Part shown: positions 8,444-16,863 of the stretch, one piece after another
Numbering within the stretch: the stretch's first letter is position 1
How the letters are laid out: each line of letters begins with the position of its first letter
DNA from: Sulfurimonas denitrificans DSM 1251
Lineage (GTDB): Bacteria > Campylobacterota > Campylobacteria > Campylobacterales > Sulfurimonadaceae
Assembly (NCBI RefSeq): GCF_000012965.1
Contig: NC_007575.1
Coordinates: 1,302,001 to 1,366,000 of the forward strand
Direction: 5' to 3'
DNA length: 64,000 nucleotides
Notes under the pieces: model-generated
Databases searched by the model: none
Seen by the model: the letters and a program-made list of their open reading frames with translations, nothing else
Told to the model about the DNA's origin: nothing
Made by a program: the position numbers and the translations under genes

Positions 8444-9638
8444 CCAATGGAATTTTTATACTAAATATTGTTGTGTGTTTTTTGCTCACTACATCAAGTG
8501 AGGCGCCAAGTCCTTGCTCACAAATCATCCTTGACATAAACAATCCCAGCCCCGTTCCACGGCTTTTATGCTTAGTCGTAAAGTATGGCTCAAATATTTT
8601 TTCTATATTCTCTTTTGCTATTCCGCCTGCATTGTCTTCAAACTCAATAAGAGCAAAATCACTTTTTTTCTTTATACGTATTGAAATCTCTCTAAGAAGA
8701 ATACCATTGTGTATAAAAGCATCTTTTGAGTTGTTTATCAGATTAACTATAACCTGTGTCAACTCATTTGTTATACCAAGTATTTTTATATCTATGAGCT
8801 CTTTTTTAAGACTTATCATCTGCTCACTTAGAACATTTTCTAAAAGTAAAACTGCCTCTGTAATACTATCTTTGATATTAAAATAGTGTAGCTCTTTATC
8901 TGGAGAGAAAAAGTTTGTAAAATCATCAATCGTCTGAGACATATTTTTTATAATATGTTTGCTCTCATTATAAAACTTTGAAGCCTCGGCGCCATTTTCA
9001 TTTTGCATAGCTTTTTTAATGTTAAACATCGCTAAGCTAAGCTCTGTTAGAGGTTGTCTCCACTGATGAGCAATATTTGCTAGCATCTGTCCTAAGCTTG
9101 CATGGCGAGATTGCCAAAACATAACACGTTGTTTCTCTTCATTTTTTTCTATCTCTTCTCTTACACGCTCTTCTAGTGTTTGATTTAGCTCTTTTAACTC
9201 TTTTGTCTGCTCTGCTACTCTCTTCTCAAGGCTTCTGTTTAACTCTTCATACTCTGCTTCTTTTTTAAGAAGTTCCTCTCTTAGAAGAATCTCTTTGGTT
9301 ACATCATAACGTATTGCTACATACTCTGCTATATTTTTATTTTCATCTAAAATTGGAATAATTGTTGTATTTACATAAAAAGTGGAGCCATCTTTTGCTA
9401 GGTTTTTTACCGTATCTTTATATACGCGTTTTTGTGATATTGTTTGCCAAAGGAGCTCAAATTTAAAGGGATGCACATCTGGATGACGAACAATATTGTG
9501 ATTTTTTCCTATCAGTTCTTCTTTTGTATATCCGCTAATTTTGCAAAATTCGCTATTTACGAAAGTGATGATACCATCAACATCCGTTTTAGAGATAATA
9601 TTGCTATTTTCAATAGCTTCTTTGTACTGCTTTAACAT
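8427..9638 (-). CDS. PAS-domain sensor histidine kinase
   Basis: The 403-residue kinase begins with a PAS domain (residues 10-120, including FCKISGYTKEELIGKNHNIVRHPD), then a coiled coil (about 125-170). The H-box is LANIAHQWRQPL with phospho-acceptor H191. The ATPase domain has the N-box NLINNSKDAF, G1 DNAGGI and G2 GTGLGLFMS. There is no transmembrane segment, so it is a cytoplasmic sensor. A PAS domain with HNIVRHPD resembles redox-sensing Aer-type PAS domains (inference). It is the partner of the downstream response regulator. Confidence 0.92.
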   Translation of the reverse strand: MLKQYKEAIENSNIISKTDVDGIITFVNSEFCKISGYTKEELIGKNHNIVRHPDVHPFKFELLWQTISQKRVYKDTVKNLAKDGSTFYVNTTIIPILDENKNIAEYVAIRYDVTKEILLREELLKKEAEYEELNRSLEKRVAEQTKELKELNQTLEERVREEIEKNEEKQRVMFWQSRHASLGQMLANIAHQWRQPLTELSLAMFNIKKAMQNENGAEASKFYNESKHIIKNMSQTIDDFTNFFSPDKELHYFNIKDSITEAVLLLENVLSEQMISLKKELIDIKILGITNELTQVIVNLINNSKDAFIHNGILLREISIRIKKKSDFALIEFEDNAGGIAKENIEKIFEPYFTTKHKSRGTGLGLFMSRMICEQGLGASLDVVSKKHTTIFSIKIPLDEDEK

Positions 9639-9642
9639 GTCG

Positions 9643-12351
9643 TTACTTTAACTCGCTCCACTTATCGCCAATTTTCATACTAGCTTTTAGTGGAATATTT
9701 AAAGGCATGATATTTTGCATGATATTTTTAAATTTTTCGCCCAAAATTTCTGCCTCAGATGTATCTACTTCAAATATAAGCTCATCGTGAATCTGCAGTA
9801 GCATCTTCGCATTTAACTTCTCATCTTCTATGAGTTTATGGATTTTATTCATACTAAGTTTTATAATGTCACTCGCACTTCCTTGGAAGATGCTATTTAC
9901 TGCCTCTCTCTCATAAGCTGCTCTAAACATTGGTGAAGCGCTCTCATAATCAAAATATCTACGTCTCTTTAGTAGCGTCTCAACATATCCAGCCTCTTTT
10001 GAAAAATCTACAATAGAGCGAAAATATGACTTTACACTCGGAAAACTACTAAAATATCTCTCTATAATCTCCTTAGCCTCAGCAGTGGTTATTTTTAAAG
10101 TTTCAGAGAGTTTTTTTTGTCCCATTCCATACAGAAGTCCAAAATTCACTGTTTTAGCCACATTTCTCTTAAGAGGAGCATCTTCTTCTCCAAAAAGGGC
10201 AATTGCCGTTTGCATGTGTATATCTTTATCCTGCATAAATGCTTCAACAAGTACCCTGTCTTGTGTAAAATGAGCTAGAAGCCTAAGCTCAATTTGTGAG
10301 TAGTCTATACCTATGAGTTTTTTACCCTCTGGAGCAACAAAGGCTTCTCTTATCTTTGTACCAAGAGCTGTTCTTGTAGGTATATTTTGAAGATTCGGAT
10401 TTTTAGAGCTCAATCTCCCTGTTGTAGTACCAGTTTGAACAAATGAGGTGTGTATGCGACTCTCTTTATCTTGCTGGCTAAGTTTTAATAGTGGCTCAAT
10501 ATATGTTGAGTAGAGTTTATAAACCTCTCTGTACTCCAAAAGATATGGAATAATCTCATGTTCACCCAAAAGAGAGTTTAAAACTTTTTCATCAGTGGAG
10601 TATCCTGTTTTTGTCTTTTTTGAGGTAGGAAGTCCCAATTGTTCAAAAAGCACATTTCCTAATTGTTGCGTTGAGTTTATATTAAACTCTAAAGATGCCA
10701 ACTCATATATCTTCTTTGTTAATTCACTCAAAGAGTCTTTAGCTTCAGCTAAAAACTGCTCTAAAAATAAGCTATTTAGCTCTATACCATGCATCTCCAT
10801 CTTTAAAAGCGTTTTTATAAAAGGAAATTCAACCTCTTTTGCCTCTTCTATGAGATGCTCTGCTCCTTGATCCTTTAACATCTCTAAGAAAAGATAGTAA
10901 AGTCTTAGCGTTATGTAAGCATCTTCTGCTGCATAATTACATGCTTCTTCAAGCGCTACGCTTGCGAATGTCTCACCTTTTTTTACACTCTCTTTAAACG
11001 TAATCATCTTATGTTCTAAGAGCTTTTCTGAGAGTTTATCAAGCGAGAGAGCACTCTCAGGGTTTATAAGCCAAGCCAAAATCATAGAATCTGCAAATAT
11101 ATCAAGCTCGCCTTCACCCAAAAATCTTATAACAAAATGGAGGTCAAACTTTATATTGTGCCCCACAACCCGAGAGTTAAATATTTTTTTAATAGCAATT
11201 TTTGCATCCTCTTGTGAGATCTGCTCTCCAACTCCAAGATAAAAATGTGCGATTGGAACATAATAAGCTTCATCCTCATTAAAACAGAAACTAAAACCTA
11301 CAAGAGAGTCATTTTCATAATCAAGCCCAGTCGTCTCTGTGTCAAAAGCTACTATCGTATCATCTCGCAGTTCTGATAAAACTCTTTTAAGCTCTTTAGC
11401 ATCATCTATAAGTACTGCTCTAAAATTTACTTTTTTATTGGTTTGAGCCTCCGCTTCAACTTTTTTAACAGCCTCTACATGTACCAAATTCTTAGCGTTG
11501 AGAGCCCTTAAAATGCCATTTTGCTCATATTTTACAAGCTCATCATAGATATTTAAAAAAGGATTTTCTATATCCATTTTAAACTCTTCAAAATCAAAAC
11601 TCTCAAAAACACTGCAACTAAGTGTTACAAGTTTTTTTGACATGTAAGCCTGCTCTTTAAACTCTAAGAGTTTTTTTTGGATTCCAAGCGGTTTTATATT
11701 TTCTATATTTGCATATATATTATCTAGAGTTTCATACTCAATTAAGAGTTTCTCTGCACCTACTTTTCCTATCCCCTTAACTCCAGGAATATTATCCGCA
11801 GAGTCACCCAGTATGGATTGATAATCAATAAACTGCTTTGGGGATATCCCATATTTTTTGAAACATTCATCCTCATCCATAACCTGTTTTTTAATAGCAT
11901 CAACTAAAACGACTCTACCATCATCAATAAGCTGAAAAAGGTCTTTATCATGAGACACCACTCTTACATTGTAGCTCTTCTCTTTTGCAAAGCGAACAAC
12001 GGTTGCTATAACATCATCCGCCTCATAACCATCAAATCCTAATGTTTTATATCCCATTTTATCAATCCACTCTATCGCAATGGGCAGCTGCATACTAAGC
12101 TCTTGTGGCGGTGGTTGTCTATTTGCTTTATAATTTGGATCTATCTCTTTTCTAAAACTATCTCCCTTTGTGTCTATCGCAAATACAATATAATCACTAT
12201 CATGCTGTTTTTGAAGAGTTGAGATAAAATTTGTAAAACCAGTCAAAAGCCCAGTTGGAAAGCCTTGAGAATTTTTCAAATGTTGTGGTAGAGCATAAAA
12301 GCTACGGAAAAAAAAGCCAAATGTATCAATAATAGTTACAGTTTTACTCAT
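9643..12351 (-). CDS. polA: DNA polymerase I
   Basis: The 902-residue enzyme fills repair gaps and removes Okazaki primers. All three domains are present: 5'-3' exonuclease (residues 1 to about 290, with GYEADDVIA and GDSADNIPGVKGIG), 3'-5' proofreading exonuclease (FDTETTGLDY near residue 337, catalytic D and E intact), and polymerase (motif A DYSQIELRLLAH, motif B KRNVAKTVNFGLLYG, motif C LQIHDELIFEV). Length is close to E. coli Pol I. It ends 4 bases before the sensor-kinase gene, which may be read through from it. Confidence 0.97.
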   Translation of the reverse strand: MSKTVTIIDTFGFFFRSFYALPQHLKNSQGFPTGLLTGFTNFISTLQKQHDSDYIVFAIDTKGDSFRKEIDPNYKANRQPPPQELSMQLPIAIEWIDKMGYKTLGFDGYEADDVIATVVRFAKEKSYNVRVVSHDKDLFQLIDDGRVVLVDAIKKQVMDEDECFKKYGISPKQFIDYQSILGDSADNIPGVKGIGKVGAEKLLIEYETLDNIYANIENIKPLGIQKKLLEFKEQAYMSKKLVTLSCSVFESFDFEEFKMDIENPFLNIYDELVKYEQNGILRALNAKNLVHVEAVKKVEAEAQTNKKVNFRAVLIDDAKELKRVLSELRDDTIVAFDTETTGLDYENDSLVGFSFCFNEDEAYYVPIAHFYLGVGEQISQEDAKIAIKKIFNSRVVGHNIKFDLHFVIRFLGEGELDIFADSMILAWLINPESALSLDKLSEKLLEHKMITFKESVKKGETFASVALEEACNYAAEDAYITLRLYYLFLEMLKDQGAEHLIEEAKEVEFPFIKTLLKMEMHGIELNSLFLEQFLAEAKDSLSELTKKIYELASLEFNINSTQQLGNVLFEQLGLPTSKKTKTGYSTDEKVLNSLLGEHEIIPYLLEYREVYKLYSTYIEPLLKLSQQDKESRIHTSFVQTGTTTGRLSSKNPNLQNIPTRTALGTKIREAFVAPEGKKLIGIDYSQIELRLLAHFTQDRVLVEAFMQDKDIHMQTAIALFGEEDAPLKRNVAKTVNFGLLYGMGQKKLSETLKITTAEAKEIIERYFSSFPSVKSYFRSIVDFSKEAGYVETLLKRRRYFDYESASPMFRAAYEREAVNSIFQGSASDIIKLSMNKIHKLIEDEKLNAKMLLQIHDELIFEVDTSEAEILGEKFKNIMQNIMPLNIPLKASMKIGDKWSELK

Positions 12352-12463
12352 ATTAAAATACTTTTGTTAAATTGTTAATGGGAGTCATTTTCTTTATTGT
12401 CATAAAACTTATCAAAGCTCGCACCTCTTTTTTAAAATCATTATAGCCAGTTGTATATTAAAA

Positions 12464-13177
12464 TTATTTGCTATGGCACTCACTAAGCGTTTTATCGGCT
12501 CTTGCTAAATAGTCATAACCATTATAAATCGTATATGCTCCATACAAAACTACAGCAAAAGAGGAGAGGCTTACCATCATATTTCTAAAGCTAGTTGCCC
12601 TTGAGAGAGTTGCTAAAAAACCAAGCCCAAACATAGCAGGAATTGTGCTAAGCCCAAATATCATCATTACAAAAGCACCATAGAGAGGACTAGCAGTGCT
12701 TGCCGCTGTTATTGCGAAAAAATATACAAACCCACACGGTAGAAGACCGTTTAACATCCCAAGAGTAAAAAAACTAAAATTAGATTTTGAATTTAACACT
12801 TTTTTAAATAAATTTTTATATGCGGATGAAGATGAAAATGAGTGTTCTATAAGCGTTAAAAACTTTATTTTACCCATAAGAGATAGCCCTGCTAAGACCA
12901 TAGCAACTCCAGCGACTATAAGAAGTACTCCATTAGCACTGTTACTAAATATAATTACTCCACCTATAGCTCCAAAGATAGCACCAAGAATTGAGTATGT
13001 AAAAACCCTCCCTAAAGAGTAGAGAAGATGAGCAACACTTTGAGAAATTTTTGAGCTCTCTGGTTCAATTTTTATAGAGGAATAAGCCAAGACTATACCG
13101 CCACACATTCCTATACAGTGCCCAAAAGAGCCTAAAAAAGCTATGGTCATTATAGTTATTATGTTTACTGTTTCCAA
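12464..13177 (-). CDS. TauE/SafE-like (COG2836 type) membrane protein, probable metal handling
   Basis: The 237-residue protein has about six transmembrane segments and begins with FLGSFGHCIGMCGGIVLAY, the Cys-containing signature of the COG2836/DsbD_2 group, plus a second half with NGLLPCGFVYFF. Members of this group often sit beside cbb3 oxidase or copper-export genes and are thought to move copper or reducing power across the inner membrane. Here it follows the NosL-like gene by 2 bases, so the two probably work on the same metal. The product name sulfite exporter, often given to this family, is not supported by anything here. Confidence 0.78.
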   Translation of the reverse strand: METVNIITIMTIAFLGSFGHCIGMCGGIVLAYSSIKIEPESSKISQSVAHLLYSLGRVFTYSILGAIFGAIGGVIIFSNSANGVLLIVAGVAMVLAGLSLMGKIKFLTLIEHSFSSSSAYKNLFKKVLNSKSNFSFFTLGMLNGLLPCGFVYFFAITAASTASPLYGAFVMMIFGLSTIPAMFGLGFLATLSRATSFRNMMVSLSSFAVVLYGAYTIYNGYDYLARADKTLSECHSK

Positions 13178-13179
13178 CT

Positions 13180-13689
13180 CTAATTCTCTTTATTTAAAAG
13201 TTTTTTACTGATTGATGGATTGCGCAGAGTCTCTCCTCTTAGCATTCTAAGGCGCATTATATCAAAAGATACAAAGCCCTCACTGTTATTCTCATAAGCA
13301 CCGAAGCCATATCCCATAGCAGTCTCATCTCTTAATGAGTAAAAAGCATCTTTTGCATCAATCCATTTTTTTGTATCTCTGCTAATAACCCAAATTTTAA
13401 CATCATCCTTTATATTTTTATCTTCTAACCATCGAATAAATCCACCATGGTCATGAAAGAACCAACTCTTACCATCTTTACTTATTATCTGCGAAGCATC
13501 TTTTAAATCATCAATAACCATTCCACAATCGCTATCTTGATAGAGCCCTGCTCTCATCTCAATTGGTTTTTGTTCAAAGTTACCCTCTTGAACAACAATC
13601 ATTTTTTTGGAAGTTGCCAGAAATATAAAAGCTCCAACAAGAGATAGAACAAAAAGAGCAAGAAAAAGAAACGGCAATATTTTTTTCAT
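13180..13689 (-). CDS. NosL-like membrane-anchored protein, possible copper chaperone
   Basis: The 169-residue protein has an N-terminal membrane anchor (residues 4-27) and a periplasmic domain. YQDSDCGMVIDDLKDASQII and WFFHDHGGFIRWLEDK resemble the NosL fold, in which a Cys-x-Met pair binds Cu(I), and DETAMGYGFGAYEN resembles the C-terminal NosL block. NosL delivers copper to nitrous oxide reductase; relatives may serve other copper enzymes. No nos genes lie in the window. The match is by motif only, so the function is a proposal. It is the first gene of a two-gene operon with the TauE-like protein. Confidence 0.6.
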   Translation of the reverse strand: MKKILPFLFLALFVLSLVGAFIFLATSKKMIVVQEGNFEQKPIEMRAGLYQDSDCGMVIDDLKDASQIISKDGKSWFFHDHGGFIRWLEDKNIKDDVKIWVISRDTKKWIDAKDAFYSLRDETAMGYGFGAYENNSEGFVSFDIMRLRMLRGETLRNPSISKKLLNKEN

Positions 13690-13733
13690 TTTTTTAAAAC
13701 CTTTAGTATATATGAGTAATCAAATTTAATATG

Positions 13734-13761
13734 TTTTATATTTGGTTTTTCAAATATAAAT
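13734..13761. repeat. 11-6-11 inverted repeat upstream of the NosL-like gene; candidate dif-like or operator site
   Basis: The left arm TTTTATATTTG (13734-13744) and right arm CAAATATAAAT (13751-13761) are complementary at 10 of 11 positions and separated by 6 bases. Two 11-base arms with a 6-base centre is the geometry of Xer recombination (dif) sites, and the only Xer gene in the window lies about 200 bases away. It is also 45 bases upstream of the NosL-like start, so a regulator-binding site is equally possible. The arms are AT-only apart from one base each, which weakens the case. Confidence 0.35.
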
Positions 13762-13874
13762 ATAATAAATATCTACTTTTTTCAAATTTTTTATATATCA
13801 AATATAACAATAATATTTTACACAACTAAGCATTACATTAGTATTAGGCAACTCTTCTTCTCTCATCATAAATT

Positions 13875-13960
13875 AAAAAACAGCTAAAGCGCTTTTTGGC
13901 TCATCTTAGTTTATATAAAGAAGTGATTTTTAAAAAGCTTTAGAGATAAAGCTGTTTTTT
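13875..13960 (-). terminator. long imperfect hairpin downstream of xerH
   Basis: The outer arms AAAAAACAGCT (13875-13885) and AGCTGTTTTTT (13950-13960) pair perfectly, and the inner arms CTAAAGC (13884-13890) and GCTTTAG (13937-13943) pair as well. The right arm overlaps the xerH stop codon. In the minus direction the structure ends in a run of T, so it could terminate xerH transcription, although the loop is long for an intrinsic terminator. Confidence 0.4.
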
Positions 13961-14795
13961 ACTCTACCCATAAGTGCTCTTTTGCCATTGGATGGCAAAC
14001 TTCCAATGTCTCTTTTAAATCCTGCTTTTGTATATGCGTATATATCTGTGTTGTTAGAAGTGAGGAGTGGCCAAGCAACTCTTGCACAACTCTTAAATCT
14101 GCCCCACCAGCGATTAGTGCTGTGGCGTATGAGTGCCTAAGAACATGAGGGGAGACTCCTAAATATTTCTGTGTTATTTTATACGCAGAAATTCGACTTA
14201 ATTTCTCACCTTTGTAGTTAGACCAAACATACTCTTTTGTCTTTTTTAGCTCATTCATATAAGCATCAACAGCCGTCTTGGCTACAAAGGCTATTGGAAC
14301 TATGCGCTCTTTCTCACCTTTTGCATGTCTAATGTGTAACCACTCACCCTCAATGTCTTCTCTTCTTAGCGCCAAACACTCACTTATCCTTGCTCCAGTT
14401 GCATATAAAAAGATTATCATAGCATAGTCTCTAAGTCCCAATACAGAGCTTCTATCAACCTGAGATAAAGCATTTTGTATCTGCTGATATGAAAGAAATT
14501 TTGGAAGAAGTTTTGGAATTTTTGAAAACTTAACTTTTTTCTTTTCATCTACGAACTGATTTTTATAGCAAAAATCAAAAAAAGCATTTACTGAAGATAG
14601 CTTTCTATTTAGTGTTCTCTTATTTTTGTATTCACTCAGAAGATTAAAAAGAGTTTTTGAATCCAGAGAGATTAAGGGTTTATTTAGAGCTAATTCTATC
14701 TGTTTTAAATCACAAGTGTAAGCATCTACACTTTTTCTACTAAGAGCTTTTATAACGCTTATATACTCTATAAAAGCCTCTAATTCGTTTGACAT
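13959..14795 (-). CDS. xerH: tyrosine recombinase XerH
   Basis: The 278-residue recombinase has a core-binding SAM-like domain (residues 1-85) and a catalytic domain with all six signature residues: R136 (ATGARISE), K159, H217 and R220 (HVLRHSYAT), H243 (GHSSL) and nucleophile Y252 (IYTHIQ). Campylobacterota resolve chromosome dimers with one recombinase, XerH, acting at difH, rather than XerC plus XerD. No other recombinase, phage or transposon gene is close by, which favours the housekeeping role over an integrase. It starts 2 bases after the BamB-like gene, in the same operon. Confidence 0.9.
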   Translation of the reverse strand: MSNELEAFIEYISVIKALSRKSVDAYTCDLKQIELALNKPLISLDSKTLFNLLSEYKNKRTLNRKLSSVNAFFDFCYKNQFVDEKKKVKFSKIPKLLPKFLSYQQIQNALSQVDRSSVLGLRDYAMIIFLYATGARISECLALRREDIEGEWLHIRHAKGEKERIVPIAFVAKTAVDAYMNELKKTKEYVWSNYKGEKLSRISAYKITQKYLGVSPHVLRHSYATALIAGGADLRVVQELLGHSSLLTTQIYTHIQKQDLKETLEVCHPMAKEHLWVE

Positions 14796-14797
14796 CT

Positions 14798-15793
14798 CTA
14801 CTCTACTGAAATATACTCATTATGAACAAAAAAGATTTTATTATTTATATAAACATATCCATCTTCAATATCTGTTTCATAGATGCTAGAAGATGATAAA
14901 TCTATTGGCATCTCAATTAGGTACCCCTCTTTTTCTAAAGCGTATAGTTTATTATTGCTTAAAATGAGTCCTAAAAAGTGTGCAAACGGAAACTTAACTC
15001 TTGCATTCTCTTTTAAGTCTGATGTTAAAGATATGATTTCACCCTGCTTTGTAGCGACATAGATATTTTTGTCATCTGCTTCTACGCTTCTTATGTCAAA
15101 TGGCAATCTAATCTCATCTTGAGATAAAGAGAGTATTTTATTGCCTGTTGCTGCAATAATTTTATTGTCCATAAGGTTAAAATAGATTACATTATTAAAA
15201 TGCTCTTCACTGCTCACGATAATTGTTCTTAATCTTTTTTTTGTCTCTGCATTTACAATAACAACTTTTCCATCAAGTGTCGCAAAAATAACAAGTTCAT
15301 CTTTAAAATATGGATTAATTATCTTTGAATTTACAACAATTGGAGGATTTCCCTGCTCTTTTAAAAGCAGAGCTTTACTCTTTAGGGAGTATAGCGCCAT
15401 CTCATTATCTGAAAATATAACGCCTAATGTATCTTTGTGGACAGTAGCAGCAGCAATGGTTTTTTTTAGGTTAAATTTTTCAATATTTTTATCTACAATA
15501 TTTTGAAGAGTTAAGTTTCCATCGATATTTGAGCTTAAAACCCACCCATCACTGTAGCCTAAAAGTTTTTCATCTTTGGCGATAAAGATATCAAGAGTTT
15601 TTCCATCAACCAACACAGCTCTATTTTCTGCTAAAGCAGCATTTTGAGAAATTGCTCCAATCGTAATATCACTACTGCCAGCGTGTTCCCAATCATCAAC
15701 TACATTTACAGGTTTAAAAACCTCTTTTGAGCCACATGCACTAAAGAGGAGAACCACAACTAATGGTAAAAAAAGAGTATATAAAGTTCTCAA
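14798..15793 (-). CDS. lipoprotein with repeat (beta-propeller-like) architecture, BamB-like by position
   Basis: The 331-residue protein has a lipoprotein signal peptide with lipobox LLFSACG (Cys about residue 20). The rest is rich in short beta-strand repeats with alternating hydrophobic and Gly/Asn turns (for example GKVVIVNAETKKRL, NIYVATKQGEIISL), as in PQQ-like propellers. It directly follows a YfgM-like gene, and in E. coli yfgM is followed by bamB, a lipoprotein beta-propeller of the outer-membrane protein assembly machine. I therefore propose a BamB-like role. Sequence identity to BamB looks weak by eye, so this rests on architecture and context. Confidence 0.55.
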   Translation of the reverse strand: MRTLYTLFLPLVVVLLFSACGSKEVFKPVNVVDDWEHAGSSDITIGAISQNAALAENRAVLVDGKTLDIFIAKDEKLLGYSDGWVLSSNIDGNLTLQNIVDKNIEKFNLKKTIAAATVHKDTLGVIFSDNEMALYSLKSKALLLKEQGNPPIVVNSKIINPYFKDELVIFATLDGKVVIVNAETKKRLRTIIVSSEEHFNNVIYFNLMDNKIIAATGNKILSLSQDEIRLPFDIRSVEADDKNIYVATKQGEIISLTSDLKENARVKFPFAHFLGLILSNNKLYALEKEGYLIEMPIDLSSSSIYETDIEDGYVYINNKIFFVHNEYISVE

Positions 15794-15797
15794 AATA

Positions 15798-16385
15798 TTA
15801 CTTTATTCCATAGTGCAAAAGTGATGCAACTAATTTCTCTAATGATGACTCTTTTGATACTTTTTCAAGCATGTTTCTAGCTTCATCAATTTTGTTATTA
15901 TTTAAAAGCATAATTGCCCCTTGTATTAGTGCCAAATCTCTAAAAATCGCATCCTGTTTTGAAGCATATTTCTCAAGCATAGAGTTATCGGTTGCCATTT
16001 CATATTCAGCTAAATCATTAATAATAAGAGCTTTTGTATTTTTTAAACTTTTAAGTTTTTCCATATCTTTATTGGCAATAGCTTGTGAAAAAATCCAAGC
16101 ATCATGTAGATTTGGTGCTAAAGATTTAAGTTCGTTTAATGCTGCTGTATCATTCGAGTTAATCTCAAGTTTGGCAAAGGCAATATTTGCTGCACTGGTT
16201 TTACTTCTTTCATTTGCATCATAGGCAATATTCGCACCTACTACTACAACTATCGCAGCAATCGAGATTATAATTATTTTCTTATATTTTTTAATAAATC
16301 TCTCAGTAACAACCGCTTTTTCAAAAAACTTCTCTTCGGAGTTTAACTCCTCTTTAACCATCTCTATATTATCTCTTAAGCTCAA
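15798..16385 (-). CDS. YfgM-like tetratricopeptide membrane protein
   Basis: The 195-residue protein has a cytoplasmic N-terminus with about 35 charged residues, one transmembrane segment (about 36-54, IIIISIAAIVVVVGANIAY) and a periplasmic helical domain with TPR-like pairs (for example DLALIQGAIMLLNNNKIDEARNMLEKV). This is the layout of YfgM, which associates with the Sec translocon and periplasmic chaperones. It is the first gene of the operon YfgM-like, BamB-like lipoprotein, xerH, with 4 and 2 base gaps. Confidence 0.75.
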   Translation of the reverse strand: MSLRDNIEMVKEELNSEEKFFEKAVVTERFIKKYKKIIIISIAAIVVVVGANIAYDANERSKTSAANIAFAKLEINSNDTAALNELKSLAPNLHDAWIFSQAIANKDMEKLKSLKNTKALIINDLAEYEMATDNSMLEKYASKQDAIFRDLALIQGAIMLLNNNKIDEARNMLEKVSKESSLEKLVASLLHYGIK

Positions 16386-16512
16386 AAATATTCCTTAGTG
16401 TTCTTTATCTCTATCAAAAAGTTTAAAATAGTATCGCATATTTTGTTAAACTTTCATCAAATAGATAGATTTTTTTTGTTACAATCTTATAAATTAATAT
16501 TGGGATAATTAA

Positions 16513-16803
16513 ATGCAAGTAGATGATGTATTATTAAGTAGATTAGAAAAGCTATCTTTTTTAAAAATATCTGAAGACAAAAGAGAGGAGATAGTATCTC
16601 AACTCTCTGAAATTGTAAATTTTGTTGAAAATTTAAGCCTCTTAGATACACAAAATGTTGATGAAAAATTTGCAATGAGCAACGATTCCACCTTCTTAAG
16701 AGAAGACACTGCTTTTTGTGATACATCTATAAATGAGAGCATACTAAAAAATGCGCCTCTGAGCAGTGATAACTTTTTTGTTGTACCAAAAATTATAGAG
16801 TAG
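16513..16803 (+). CDS. gatC: Asp-tRNA(Asn)/Glu-tRNA(Gln) amidotransferase subunit C
   Basis: The 96-residue protein matches GatC throughout: an N-terminal helix (VDDVLLSRLEKLSFLKISEDKREEI), the central block QLSEIVNFVENLSLLDTQNVD, the PxR-like region with FLREDT, and the C-terminal FFVVPKIIE. GatC stabilises the GatA-GatB complex that amidates misacylated Glu-tRNA(Gln) and Asp-tRNA(Asn), used by organisms lacking GlnRS or AsnRS. gatA and gatB are not nearby. The Shine-Dalgarno is a modest GGGA. Confidence 0.92.
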   Translation: MQVDDVLLSRLEKLSFLKISEDKREEIVSQLSEIVNFVENLSLLDTQNVDEKFAMSNDSTFLREDTAFCDTSINESILKNAPLSSDNFFVVPKIIE

Positions 16804-16863
16804 CAATTTTATTAAAAAACATTGTTATTTAAGTGAAAATCTAAAATGTATAGGTCTGTAATA

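Noticed and set aside
8049-8886. Plus-strand open frames inside the response-regulator and kinase genes
   Set aside because: They are antisense shadows of clearly conserved two-component genes, with Phe/Ser/Leu-rich composition and no homology that I recognise.
13959-14795. Tyrosine recombinase as a sign of an integrated element or integron
   Set aside because: It is embedded in a housekeeping operon, has no flanking repeats, tRNA or phage genes, and matches the single XerH expected in this phylum.
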